Positions 28,851-36,675 of a DNA stretch of 64,000 bases are shown piece by piece. The DNA is from Parasphingorhabdus flavimaris (GTDB taxonomy: Bacteria > Pseudomonadota > Alphaproteobacteria > Sphingomonadales > Sphingomonadaceae): assembly GCF_013371215.1 (NCBI RefSeq), contig NZ_JABWMH010000003.1, positions 741,370 to 805,369 on the forward strand, in the 5' to 3' direction. Made by a program: the position numbers and the translations under genes. The first letter of the stretch is position 1, and the number at the start of each line of letters is the position of its first letter. A model generated the notes under the pieces. It ran no database searches and was not told the DNA's origin. It worked only from the letters and a program-made list of their open reading frames with translations.

Positions 28851-30752
28851 TTGTTGCGGTTTCAAAATACCATTCTTGAGATGATCGCCACCGGCAAATC
28901 ACTGGATGTTACGGCGAAAAAATTGTGCCTGGAAATCGAGCTCCTGCTGCCGGACGTTGCCTGCTCCGTGCTGCGGGTCGAGCGCAACGGACAGCTCTAT
29001 CCACTTGCAGCGCCCAGCCTTCCCGAGATATTTTCCGAACTGGTCAACGGCATCATGATCGGTCCCAATGTCGGTTCGTGCGGCAGCGCCGCCTATCATG
29101 GCGAGCCGGTGGCCGTAACCGACATCGCTACCGATCCGCGCTGGACCTTGTTCAAGGAACATATTTTGCCAGCCGGTTTCAAGGCTTGCTGGTCGGTTCC
29201 GATCTGCAATGCCGAGGGCGAAGTCTGTGGCACCTTCGCGCTATATTTCAAGCAGAACAGAATACAGGACGCACTCGAGCAGGAGCTTGTCAACGCCTGC
29301 ATCCACCTTTGCGCGATTGCGCTCGAGCAGCACGAGCGCGTCTTGGAGCGCGAACGCCAGGCATCGATTGATGCACTTACCGGCTTGCCGAACAGAGCAA
29401 GCTTTGATGCGGCACTGGGCCGGCTTTCCTGCGATGAGGCCGGGACCTGGGCGCTGATGGTGGTGGATCTCGACAATCTCAAGACAATCAACGACACCTT
29501 TGGCCATCAGGCGGGCGACGACCTGCTGCAAAGCGTCGCCAAGCGGATAAGAACAGCGGTTCTGCCTGATCATGTGTTTCGGGTTGGCGGCGACGAGTTT
29601 GCCGTGATTCTGCAGGAAACCGGCGCGGTTGCGGATCTGGACGGAACAGCCTCGCGCATTCTCGAAACCGTCGGAACGGTCACCAGTTGCGGGGGCCACA
29701 TAATCCAGCCACGCGCGACCATTGGCGGAGCGGCGCTTTCGCCCGGCGACCGCGAGGCCGAAACGGTGCACAGGCATGCCGATTTCGCGCTTTATCACGC
29801 GAAGGAAACCGGGCGCGGCGGCTTTGTCCGTTACTGGCCGGGTATCGGCACGGCAATCAAGAAGCGGATCGAGGTAATTCAGGACGTCGATACCGCATTG
29901 GGCGAAGGGCGGATCGAGGCTTATTATCAGCCGGTGGTCCGGCTCGACACACGCGAGATCGTCGGTCTGGAATCCTTGTGCCGCCTGCGGACGCCGGAGG
30001 GCAATATTGTTGCCGCCGGAGCATTTCACCAGGCGACGACCGATGTGAATGTCGCCGCCAAGCTGACTCAGGCCATGTTGGACCTTGTCGCCGCCGATGC
30101 CCGTTCCTGGCTGGACCGCGGCGTCCCGTTCAAGCATGTCAGCGTCAACATCTCGTCTGCCGACTTTCACAGCGGTACGCTTTATGACCGGATCAAAGCG
30201 GCTTTCGGTCGTCACAATATTCCATTGAAACATGTCATTCTCGAAGTTACGGAATCGGTCTATCTGGGGCAGAATGACGAGATCGTCGCAGAGGAAATCA
30301 GGTCTCTCCGCTCGCACGGACTCCGTATTGCGCTGGATGATTTCGGCACGGGCTTCGCTTCGCTGACCCATCTTCTGACCGTCCCGGTTGACATCATAAA
30401 AATCGACCGGTCCTTCGTGAAACAGTTGCAACGAGATGACCGCAGCAGTGCCATTATCGAAGGATTGCTCGGCATCGCGCAAAAGCTCGGTATCCGGGTG
30501 ATTGCAGAAGGAATCGAGACCGAAAGCCAGGCCGGTCAGCTGGACGAAATCGGTTGTCAGCTGGGACAGGGCTATCTCTATTCGGCCGCGGTCCCGCCTG
30601 AAGCAGCAAGAAAATTGCTGCTCGACCACGGGCAAGGGGACAGGCTCGGGCAACGCGCGCCGATCATTGCATTCCCCGAGCCACCGATCACCGAACAGAC
30701 CATCCTGGAAGAAGCCGTTCCGGTTAGGAAGCGCGGCGTCGCCGGACGATAA
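28851..30752 (+). CDS. GAF-GGDEF-EAL cyclic-di-GMP turnover protein
   Basis: The 633-residue protein has three domains. A GAF sensor (residues about 10-165; GPNVGSCGSAAYHGEPVAVTDI) is followed by a GGDEF diguanylate cyclase (about 175-335) with intact VGGDEFAV and TGLPNRASFD. An EAL phosphodiesterase (about 345-595) has the signature as ESL, but the metal and catalytic residues in VNIS, LEVTES, DDFGTGFASL, IKIDRSFV and AEGIET are all retained. It is soluble and could be bifunctional. The frame has no suitable ATG; it begins at TTG 28851 (or 28854) behind AAGGCGG, so the start is approximate. Confidence 0.9.
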   Translation: MLRFQNTILEMIATGKSLDVTAKKLCLEIELLLPDVACSVLRVERNGQLYPLAAPSLPEIFSELVNGIMIGPNVGSCGSAAYHGEPVAVTDIATDPRWTLFKEHILPAGFKACWSVPICNAEGEVCGTFALYFKQNRIQDALEQELVNACIHLCAIALEQHERVLERERQASIDALTGLPNRASFDAALGRLSCDEAGTWALMVVDLDNLKTINDTFGHQAGDDLLQSVAKRIRTAVLPDHVFRVGGDEFAVILQETGAVADLDGTASRILETVGTVTSCGGHIIQPRATIGGAALSPGDREAETVHRHADFALYHAKETGRGGFVRYWPGIGTAIKKRIEVIQDVDTALGEGRIEAYYQPVVRLDTREIVGLESLCRLRTPEGNIVAAGAFHQATTDVNVAAKLTQAMLDLVAADARSWLDRGVPFKHVSVNISSADFHSGTLYDRIKAAFGRHNIPLKHVILEVTESVYLGQNDEIVAEEIRSLRSHGLRIALDDFGTGFASLTHLLTVPVDIIKIDRSFVKQLQRDDRSSAIIEGLLGIAQKLGIRVIAEGIETESQAGQLDEIGCQLGQGYLYSAAVPPEAARKLLLDHGQGDRLGQRAPIIAFPEPPITEQTILEEAVPVRKRGVAGR

Positions 30753-30900
30753 GGACTCAGGTGGGAGCGAGACCCACGCAGCAAAGCCTCCCTTCAACCC
30801 GTTTGACGATTGCAATATGCTGCGAGCGTGGCCGGCGCGCAAAGCGTGCACTTTGTGTGAAATGGGTTATAGGCGGGGCAATCATTGCGGAGAAACAATC

Positions 30901-32061
30901 ATGACGACAGTATCGCGACCGCCATCGATCGGCGACGCCGAACGCGAGCAGCGGCTGGACCGTTTACGCGGCGCGATGCCGGCCAGCGGTTTTGATGCGG
31001 TGATCATCACCCCCGGCAGCAATATGCGCTATTTTTTCGCCGAGGCATTTTATGAAAGCGAGCGTTTTGTTGGCGTACTGATTACCGCGGACCGCATTGT
31101 CTTCATCTGCCCGAAATTCGAGGAATCCGCGATCCGCGCCAAATTCCCGATGGCGTCGGAAATGGCCTTCTGGGAAGAGCATGAATGCCCCTTCGCGCTG
31201 ATAGCGTCTTTGCTGGCGGACAACGAAAGCCGGGCTTGCGCGCTCGATCCAGAATGTTCCTACGGCCACGCCGCGCGTCTGTTCGACGCGCTGGCGCAGC
31301 GCGAGAATCCTGTTCTCTGTGGCTCTGCCGCCCCGGTTATCGCTCCATTGCGCGCGATAAAATCACAGGCCGAAATCGACCTGATGATCGCGGCGATGCA
31401 GCTGACGCTGTCGGTTCACAAGACGGTCTTCGAGTGGGTCAAGCCGGGCATGAAGGCCAGTACCGTGATCGCCGAAATCGACCGTCTGCATCGCGCCGGC
31501 GGGGCCGATGGCGGCAACAGTTTCTGCGCTGTCCAGTTCGGCGAAGCGACCTCCCATCCGCATGGCGTCCCGGGTGACCCGGCGCTCGAGGAAGGCGAGC
31601 TGATCCTGATCGACACCGGCTGCACCATCGACGGCTATAATAGCGACATTACCCGCACCTATGCCCTGTCGAAACTGGACAGCGAAGTCGAAAAACTGTG
31701 GCATGCGGAAAAACAGGCCCAGCAAGCCGCCTTTGACCGCGCCGCCATCGGCACGCCCTGCGAAGACGTCGACAAGGCCGCCCGCGATGTGCTGATCAGC
31801 CACGGCCTCGGCCCCGACTATGATCTGCCGGGTCTGCCACATCGCACCGGCCACGGCATCGGGCTCGACATTCACGAAGGCCCTTATCTGGTGAAGGGCG
31901 ACAAGACGCCGCTGGCGGCGGGCATGTGCTTTTCCAACGAGCCGATGATCGTTGTGCCCGGCCAATATGGCATCCGGCTGGAAGACCATTTCTACATGAC
32001 GGCGGCGGGTCCGGCGTGGTTTACACAGCCGCAAGAGGATATTTATCGACCGTTCGGATAG
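30901..32061 (+). CDS. M24-family metallopeptidase (Xaa-Pro dipeptidase-like)
   Basis: From ATG 30901 (GGAGA eight bases upstream) the protein has 386 residues, normal for the family. The creatinase N-domain (about residues 1-150) is followed by the pita-bread metal domain. The five metal ligands are visible: LIDTGCTIDGYNSDITRTY (two Asp), HRTGHGIGLDIHEGP (His), CFSNEPMIVV (Glu) and YGIRLEDHFYM (Glu). It should remove N-terminal residues before proline in the cytoplasm. The frame is open from 30502, but that part overlaps the GGDEF-EAL gene and is not similar to the family. Confidence 0.93.
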   Translation: MTTVSRPPSIGDAEREQRLDRLRGAMPASGFDAVIITPGSNMRYFFAEAFYESERFVGVLITADRIVFICPKFEESAIRAKFPMASEMAFWEEHECPFALIASLLADNESRACALDPECSYGHAARLFDALAQRENPVLCGSAAPVIAPLRAIKSQAEIDLMIAAMQLTLSVHKTVFEWVKPGMKASTVIAEIDRLHRAGGADGGNSFCAVQFGEATSHPHGVPGDPALEEGELILIDTGCTIDGYNSDITRTYALSKLDSEVEKLWHAEKQAQQAAFDRAAIGTPCEDVDKAARDVLISHGLGPDYDLPGLPHRTGHGIGLDIHEGPYLVKGDKTPLAAGMCFSNEPMIVVPGQYGIRLEDHFYMTAAGPAWFTQPQEDIYRPFG

Positions 32062-32123
32062 GGAGTCGGGGACAGTTCACCGGATGGATAGATTGTCTAT
32101 AGCCTATAGGAAAGCGCGGCCGC

Positions 32124-32822
32124 TCAACCCGTATGTCTGTTCCGCCAAATCGACAGGCCAAGAACCAGGATTGCGGCGGCCAGAGCCGCGACGGCGACCA
32201 TCTCGGAGGAGTCCATATTGGCGACCGCAATCCCGAAAAAGCCCCAGGCCACCGCTGCCCCGTAGGGCCATGATGCCAGGCGATAGCCGTTATAGGCCGC
32301 AAATGCTGTTGCCAGGACAAGCGCGACGATCGCTGCGGGTATTTCTTCCATCCAGCCATAGCCGGCAAGCAGCAGGCCGATCGAGACAAATGACGCGGCG
32401 GAGAGCCAGCCTGCATAGAGCGCCACTGGCCAGCGGGCGATCCAAGAGGGCGTTGCGCCGGCGGACTGATAGAGGGAGGCCAGTGCCGAAAGCAGCATGA
32501 CCCAAATCAATATCGTCGCCCAGATCGGCGACAATAAAGCGACCGGAAGCCAGATCGATCCAATCGCCAGCGACACAAGCAATGCAATGCGACCGCGGTC
32601 CCATGCAGTATCTTTCCCGTATTTCAGAACACCGAAAGCTGCATGAATGATAAGGCCGAGGTAGATGATGCCCCAGATGCCGAACGCCCATCCCGCAGGC
32701 TGAACCGCAGCATTGCGTTGCGGTATCGGATAGCGCTCGGGGTCAAAGCCGCCAAATTCCGGTGATAAAAACGGCGAAATGGCAAATGCAATCGACGCGA
32801 TCAGAACGAAGACGGCTTTCAT
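32124..32822 (-). CDS. TspO/MBR-related tryptophan-rich membrane protein
   Basis: From ATG 32822 (CTGGAG eight bases upstream) this is a 232-residue integral membrane protein with about seven hydrophobic segments. PAGWAFGIWGIIYLGL and several tryptophans are typical of the tryptophan-rich sensory protein group related to TspO. The function in bacteria is uncertain (tetrapyrrole or stress response roles are proposed for the family). The gene is convergent with the M24 peptidase. The frame's earlier start at 32921 adds residues that do not fit the membrane topology. Confidence 0.7.
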   Translation of the reverse strand: MKAVFVLIASIAFAISPFLSPEFGGFDPERYPIPQRNAAVQPAGWAFGIWGIIYLGLIIHAAFGVLKYGKDTAWDRGRIALLVSLAIGSIWLPVALLSPIWATILIWVMLLSALASLYQSAGATPSWIARWPVALYAGWLSAASFVSIGLLLAGYGWMEEIPAAIVALVLATAFAAYNGYRLASWPYGAAVAWGFFGIAVANMDSSEMVAVAALAAAILVLGLSIWRNRHTG

Positions 32823-33178
32823 AAATGGTGACTCCAGATAAGCGGTGGCCAGATCCCTGACGACCGGAATGGCGCTTGCAGCGATTTTTATTCCAACGCC
32901 CGCCGCCGAAGGTGGTTCCAACCTGTTATCGGCATCTGGATGTTTTGAAGAAATCTATGGCGCGAGGAGCAGGCAACGGAACTGCCCCGTCCGACTGCAT
33001 CCAGCCGAGTTCGCTGACGCTCCGGTCGCGACATTCCAGATATCCCTTGTACACGGGCAAGGCAGAAAAGCCGTTCCTTGGCGCGAACTTTGACAAGCTT
33101 GGAAACAGATTGTGGCAACTTCAGGTGAGGTGTTGCAACGACCGCTCGTTTTCCGGACGCCCTCTGGCTCCAGAAAAT
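32823..33178. other. Intergenic region left of the integration junction
   Basis: I see no gene on either strand here. Frames at 32876-33238 plus and 32888-33217 minus are incidental. The region holds the TspO-like gene promoter and is the last chromosomal sequence before the tRNA remnant. Confidence 0.4.
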
Positions 33179-33222
33179 TGGTCGGGACGAGAGGATTCGA
33201 ACCTCCGACCCCCACACCCCCA
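33179..33222 (-). other. attL: 3' half of a tRNA-Pro gene left by element integration
   Basis: Read on the minus strand this is the 3' part of a proline tRNA: the GGGGGT anticodon-loop region, then GTCGGAGG-TTCGAATC-CTCTC (T arm), then CGTCCCG-A-CCA. It closely resembles the 3' half of E. coli tRNA-Pro(GGG). The matching 5' acceptor strand (CGGGACG) and D arm are absent beyond 33223, so no intact tRNA exists. This is the usual mark of site-specific integration at a tRNA 3' end, and the integrase lies 184 bases away. The complete tRNA should be at the right end of the element, outside the window. Confidence 0.8.
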
Positions 33223-33353
33223 GTTGATAAATGCGTGATATTTACTGGGACGGTTTGGTATGATTTGGGACTATAATTGCAATAAAATCAAAAAGATAGC
33301 TTGATTTTGACGTTCCCGTTTTGTACTCATTGATCCCGGTAGATTTCATCATT

Positions 33354-33430
33354 TTGCACTTACATTGCACTTACAGAAAAAGTGCGTGTGTTGAGATAGA
33401 AAGGAAATGGCCGTGCAAACTGCACTTACA
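33354..33430 (+). repeat. Three copies of an 11-bp repeat at the integrase start (arm-site candidates)
   Basis: TTGCACTTACA occurs twice in tandem (33354-33364 and 33365-33375), and CTGCACTTACA recurs at 33420-33430 inside the first codons of the integrase. Such clustered repeats suit integrase arm-type sites or a repressor operator controlling int. Confidence 0.5.
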
Positions 33431-34624
33431 CAGGCTGTCATAGACCGTGCCAAATTGGCTAAAAGACCTTATGAAATTAGAGATAGCCGTTTGAATGGTT
33501 TTCTGGTTCGGGTGCAACCTTCGGGCGTAAAATCATTCTACTGCGAATATGATCGCGGCAAGCGCTGGCGGCTAGGACGCGCAGACTCCATGGCCGTTGG
33601 ACAAGCAAGAAATCAGGCTAAACGAATCATTTCTCAGTATCATTCCGGTATTGATCCGATGGATGAGAAAAAATCAAACGCCAGAGCAATCACGCTCGGT
33701 GAGTTTATCGATCTATTTTTCCAACCTTGGGCTCAATCTCATCAAAAGGCACATGAGCAAAATATCAAGCGGATCCGAACCGTGTTCAAAGATTTTCTGA
33801 AAAGTAAAATGGATGATATCAATGTTATTGATCTGGAGCGGTGGAGAGCTAGCCGAATTGCTGTGGGAAACAAAACAACAACCACCAATCGCGACATCGC
33901 ATCCATAAAAGCAGTCTTTAACCGAGCTGTCGATTTTGAGATCATTGAACAAAATCCAATCGCCAAAGTGAAGAAGGCAAGAGAGGATACCAGGCCGCGT
34001 GTTCGCTATCTCAATGATGAAGAACTGAAGTTGCTGCTCGAATCGTTAGATCGCCGCGAGGAACGCAGGTGCGGTGAACGGGACAGTGCAAACCGGTGGC
34101 GAAGTGAACGCGGCTATCGCCGACTTCCTGACTTTAAGAAGTGCGCGTTCACAGATCACCTCAAGCCAATGATCATACTTTCGCTGCACACCGGTATGCG
34201 GCGAGGGGAGGTATTCGATCTTAAGTGGCAGCATGTCGATTTTACCGTGAGATCAATTGCTGTTGTTGGTGAAACGGCGAAGTCAGGAAAAACGAGACAT
34301 ATTCCCATGAACCGCACTTGCTTGGAAGTTCTTGGCCGTTGGCAGAAACAATGCGCAAAATCATCGGGCAGGGTATTTCAAAATGCTGATGGAATGCGTT
34401 TTAACAATGTGAAAAAATCGTGGACAGCAATCTTAGAACAAGCGGGAATTGTCAATTTTCGTTGGCATGACATGCGGCATCATTTTGCGTCCCGCTTGGC
34501 TATGGCGGGAGTGGATTTGAACGCTATCAGAGAGCTGTTGGGTCATAGCGATTACGAAATGACTTTGCGCTATGCGCATCTTGCTCCCGAGCATAAGAGA
34601 AAAGCTGTTGAACTGCTTGATTAG
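33407..34624 (+). CDS. int: Tyrosine-type site-specific integrase
   Basis: The 405-residue protein has an N-terminal arm-binding/DUF4102-like domain (LNGFLVRVQPSGVKSFYCEYD), a core-binding domain (about 95-190) and a catalytic domain. The catalytic residues are Arg265 (HTGMRRGE), Lys in TAKSGKTRH (292-295), His354 and Arg357 (HDMRHHF), His380 (LGHSD) and Tyr389 (LRYAHL), all present. It should catalyse integration and excision of the element at the tRNA-Pro site beside it. An arginine-rich insert of about 30 residues (217-248) lies before the catalytic arginine. The ATG has AAAGGA upstream. Base composition is clearly more A/T-rich than the chromosomal genes to the left. Confidence 0.95.
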   Translation: MAVQTALTQAVIDRAKLAKRPYEIRDSRLNGFLVRVQPSGVKSFYCEYDRGKRWRLGRADSMAVGQARNQAKRIISQYHSGIDPMDEKKSNARAITLGEFIDLFFQPWAQSHQKAHEQNIKRIRTVFKDFLKSKMDDINVIDLERWRASRIAVGNKTTTTNRDIASIKAVFNRAVDFEIIEQNPIAKVKKAREDTRPRVRYLNDEELKLLLESLDRREERRCGERDSANRWRSERGYRRLPDFKKCAFTDHLKPMIILSLHTGMRRGEVFDLKWQHVDFTVRSIAVVGETAKSGKTRHIPMNRTCLEVLGRWQKQCAKSSGRVFQNADGMRFNNVKKSWTAILEQAGIVNFRWHDMRHHFASRLAMAGVDLNAIRELLGHSDYEMTLRYAHLAPEHKRKAVELLD

Positions 34625-34637
34625 CAAATTCAATTAT

Positions 34638-34847
34638 TCAATTTTTGACACCAATCCAGTCCACTTCAATCCCGTCAACACCGGATTGAACGCCTTCAAT
34701 GATCACTTGGGTGCCGTCCTTTGGGGTTTTCACGTCCAAAAAGTTTAACCGCCAAACATTTTCATCTGCGCATTGAAGCAAATAGTGGCGTTCGCCTTTG
34801 ATGAGTTTACCGGTTAGCCGAAGGCGGTTTGAGTTTGAATGGTTCAT
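34638..34847 (-). CDS. Small DUF5818-like protein
   Basis: From ATG 34847 the protein has 69 residues. The pattern LRLTGKLIKGERHYLLQCADENVWRLNFLD and VIIEGVQSGVDGIEVDWIGVKN looks like the DUF5818 family, a small beta-barrel-like protein found on mobile elements of sphingomonads. The frame can start two codons earlier at a TTG. It faces the integrase gene (14 bases apart, convergent). No function is known; a nucleic-acid-binding OB-like fold is possible. Confidence 0.55.
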   Translation of the reverse strand: MNHSNSNRLRLTGKLIKGERHYLLQCADENVWRLNFLDVKTPKDGTQVIIEGVQSGVDGIEVDWIGVKN

Positions 34848-34865
34848 GATCAAGTGTTCTCTGTC

Positions 34866-35532
34866 CTACAGCCCCGATTCTGTCCAGCGCGCAAGGACCT
34901 TCTTTACGTAATTCCGTGTTTCCTGGTATCGGGGAATGCCATTGGCTTTCAGCACGGCGTTAGGTCCGGCATTATATGCCGCCAGCGCTAGGTGAATCCC
35001 CCCAAACTTATCCAGCATTTGCTTGAGATACCGTGCTCCCCCGTCAATATTGGCGGAAGGATCGAACCGGTTCTCAACCCCAAGGTCTAATGCGGTTCCA
35101 GGCATCAACTGCGTAAGACCGCCAGCACCAGCAGAACTAACAGCCATAGGATTGTACCGCGATTCCTGCCAAATTAGAGCGTCGAGCAACCCAAAGGGTA
35201 GGGCGTGTTTTTTTTTCGGCTGCCCGGATGGAGGTTAGGTAAATAAACCGCCTTGACGAGGCTGATCGGCTTAGTCCTGTAAGCTTTCTTGGTTGTAGAT
35301 TGGTTTTAGTACCTTCATGATTTGTCGGTGCTCCAGTCACGGGCTTTAGCTGATTTTCCGGTTGCCAAATTCCATGCTGGAACAACCGAAACGTGGGTTT
35401 TTCACTTGCGTGTTGATCCAGAGCTTCCCGTTCAGTGGGGGCATTGCTTTCTTGTAAACTCACATCCTGCGCCCATGTCACGCTTGAACACATCGCTATT
35501 GTAAGCAGTCCCATTGATAGCTTCTTTGCCAA
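34866..35532 (-). pseudogene. Lytic transglycosylase (VirB1/SLT type), split by a frameshift at an A9 tract
   Basis: The N-terminal piece (start 35532) has a signal peptide (MAKKLSMGLLTIAMCSSVTWA) and a linker. The SLT domain is in another frame from about 35205 to 34866: LLDALIWQESRYNPMAVSSAGAGGLTQLMPGTA with the catalytic Glu in QES, and AALAAYNAGPNAV. The two frames meet at nine consecutive A (T9 on the plus strand, 35208-35216). Eight or eleven A would join them as KKKHALPFGLLDALIWQESRYN. It may be inactivated, or rescued by transcriptional slippage at A9. Such muramidases open the peptidoglycan for conjugation machinery, which fits the element. Confidence 0.75.
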
Positions 35533-35612
35533 AATTCATCTCCATCTTGTATCGAATCGGATGAGAACATAAATAGAACATATAGCTGTAGGAAAGTGTT
35601 TTCTTACGTGTT

Positions 35613-35635
35613 GAAGAGGGGAGGCTGCCGGGAAG
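35613..35635 (+). promoter_or_regulatory. Purine-rich leader motif, copy 1 (weak)
   Basis: GAAGAGGGGAGGCTGCCGGG, 36-56 bases before the toprim gene, resembles a motif repeated upstream of other genes of the element (36596, 40984, 44368, 47768) but is two bases shorter than the consensus. Confidence 0.3.
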
Positions 35636-35668
35636 GGGAGAACTGGCGCAGATGCAAGGAACTCCTCG

Positions 35669-36577
35669 ATGTCCCGTAACGTCCTGACTAATCCCACATC
35701 ATCCCTCGAGAATACTGCCAGACAGATTTGTGAAAAATTTTCAGGCTATTGGAAAAATGACAAAGGAATGTGCTGCTGCCCGGCACATGATGATAATACG
35801 CCGTCGCTTGGTGTCAGTATCGGCCGAAACGCGATTCTCTTTCACTGTTTTGCGGGGTGTCCGCAGAAAGAGGTGCTTGCGGGTTTTGAGCGCCAAGGTG
35901 TGCCCGCGCGCAGTCTGTTCAGCGGAAGCTCCATTCCAATTCCCGCAACAAGTCCCAAAGAGATAAAGCCGAGCGCCAATGCACAGCGACTCTGGCGGCA
36001 GGCTCAGCGCCTGCAAGGAACTATTGCCCGGACTTATCTCAAAAAGCGCCTGATTAGTATTACTTCTCCAGAATTGCGCTTCCTCGAACGCACGCCGCTT
36101 GGTCCCAAGAGCCATGTCCGCTTTCTACCAGCGATGCTGGCATCGGTGCGCACCGATGCGCATATTATGGCCATTCACCGTACATTCCTGCTTCCCGATG
36201 GTTCAGGCCAGTCTGATTTCATAAAACCCAAACGCGCACTCGGATCCCTCGGGACCGGGGCTGTGCGCCTTTTTCCACCCAAAGATGGTGTTCTGGGATT
36301 GGCAGAAGGCACAGAAAGCGCCATGTCCGCGACGCAGCTGACCGGCATCCCGACCTGGGCAACATTGGGCAATGAGCGCTTTGGGATCGTTACCATCCCG
36401 GAAAGCGTGAAGCAGCTTTATCTCTTCGTGGATCATGACGCTGGCGGCGACCTTGCCGAAGCCAAGGCCCGTGAACATTTTCAGATGCCCGGCCGGTCCA
36501 TTATAGCGCGCCGGCCTAGCCGGCGCGGCGATGACTGGAATAATGAGTTGTTTCGAGCAAACGCAGCTTCCACCTAA
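35669..36577 (+). CDS. Toprim-domain protein with CHC2-like zinc finger (mobile-element primase type)
   Basis: The 302-residue protein starts with a primase-like zinc finger (MCCCPAHDDNTPSLGVSIGRNAILFHCFAGCPQKEVL; Cys and His ligands within residues 34-68). A linker follows, then a toprim fold: GLAEGTESAMSATQLTG (catalytic Glu) and LYLFVDHDAGG (Asp pair). The family (DUF7146 plus toprim) is common on alphaproteobacterial plasmids and integrative elements and may prime DNA synthesis after transfer. It opens the gene run that continues with the helicase/methyltransferase and ParB genes. The start ATG lacks a strong ribosome site (AAGGAA at 12 bases). Confidence 0.85.
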   Translation: MSRNVLTNPTSSLENTARQICEKFSGYWKNDKGMCCCPAHDDNTPSLGVSIGRNAILFHCFAGCPQKEVLAGFERQGVPARSLFSGSSIPIPATSPKEIKPSANAQRLWRQAQRLQGTIARTYLKKRLISITSPELRFLERTPLGPKSHVRFLPAMLASVRTDAHIMAIHRTFLLPDGSGQSDFIKPKRALGSLGTGAVRLFPPKDGVLGLAEGTESAMSATQLTGIPTWATLGNERFGIVTIPESVKQLYLFVDHDAGGDLAEAKAREHFQMPGRSIIARRPSRRGDDWNNELFRANAAST

Positions 36578-36595
36578 CCCGGTCCACCTGTGATC

Positions 36596-36619
36596 CAGAG
36601 GAAAGGGGGCTTTTCGCTG
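36596..36619 (+). promoter_or_regulatory. Purine-rich leader motif, copy 2
   Basis: CCAGAGGAAAGGGGGCTTTT lies 80 bases upstream of the methyltransferase/helicase start. It matches the shared element AGAGGnnAGGRGGCT found before parB, ardC and the DUF6878 gene. Confidence 0.45.
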
Positions 36620-36675
36620 TTTGTGCACGAGAAGGCCGTCTGAGGTCTGTCCGTGCCTAACGGAGGAAAACCATC

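Noticed and set aside
29241..30851. 536-codon minus-strand frame under the GGDEF-EAL gene
   Set aside because: Shadow frame; the plus-strand domains are unambiguous.
33179..33260. Intact tRNA gene
   Set aside because: Only the 3' half from the anticodon loop folds; the 5' acceptor strand and D arm are missing.
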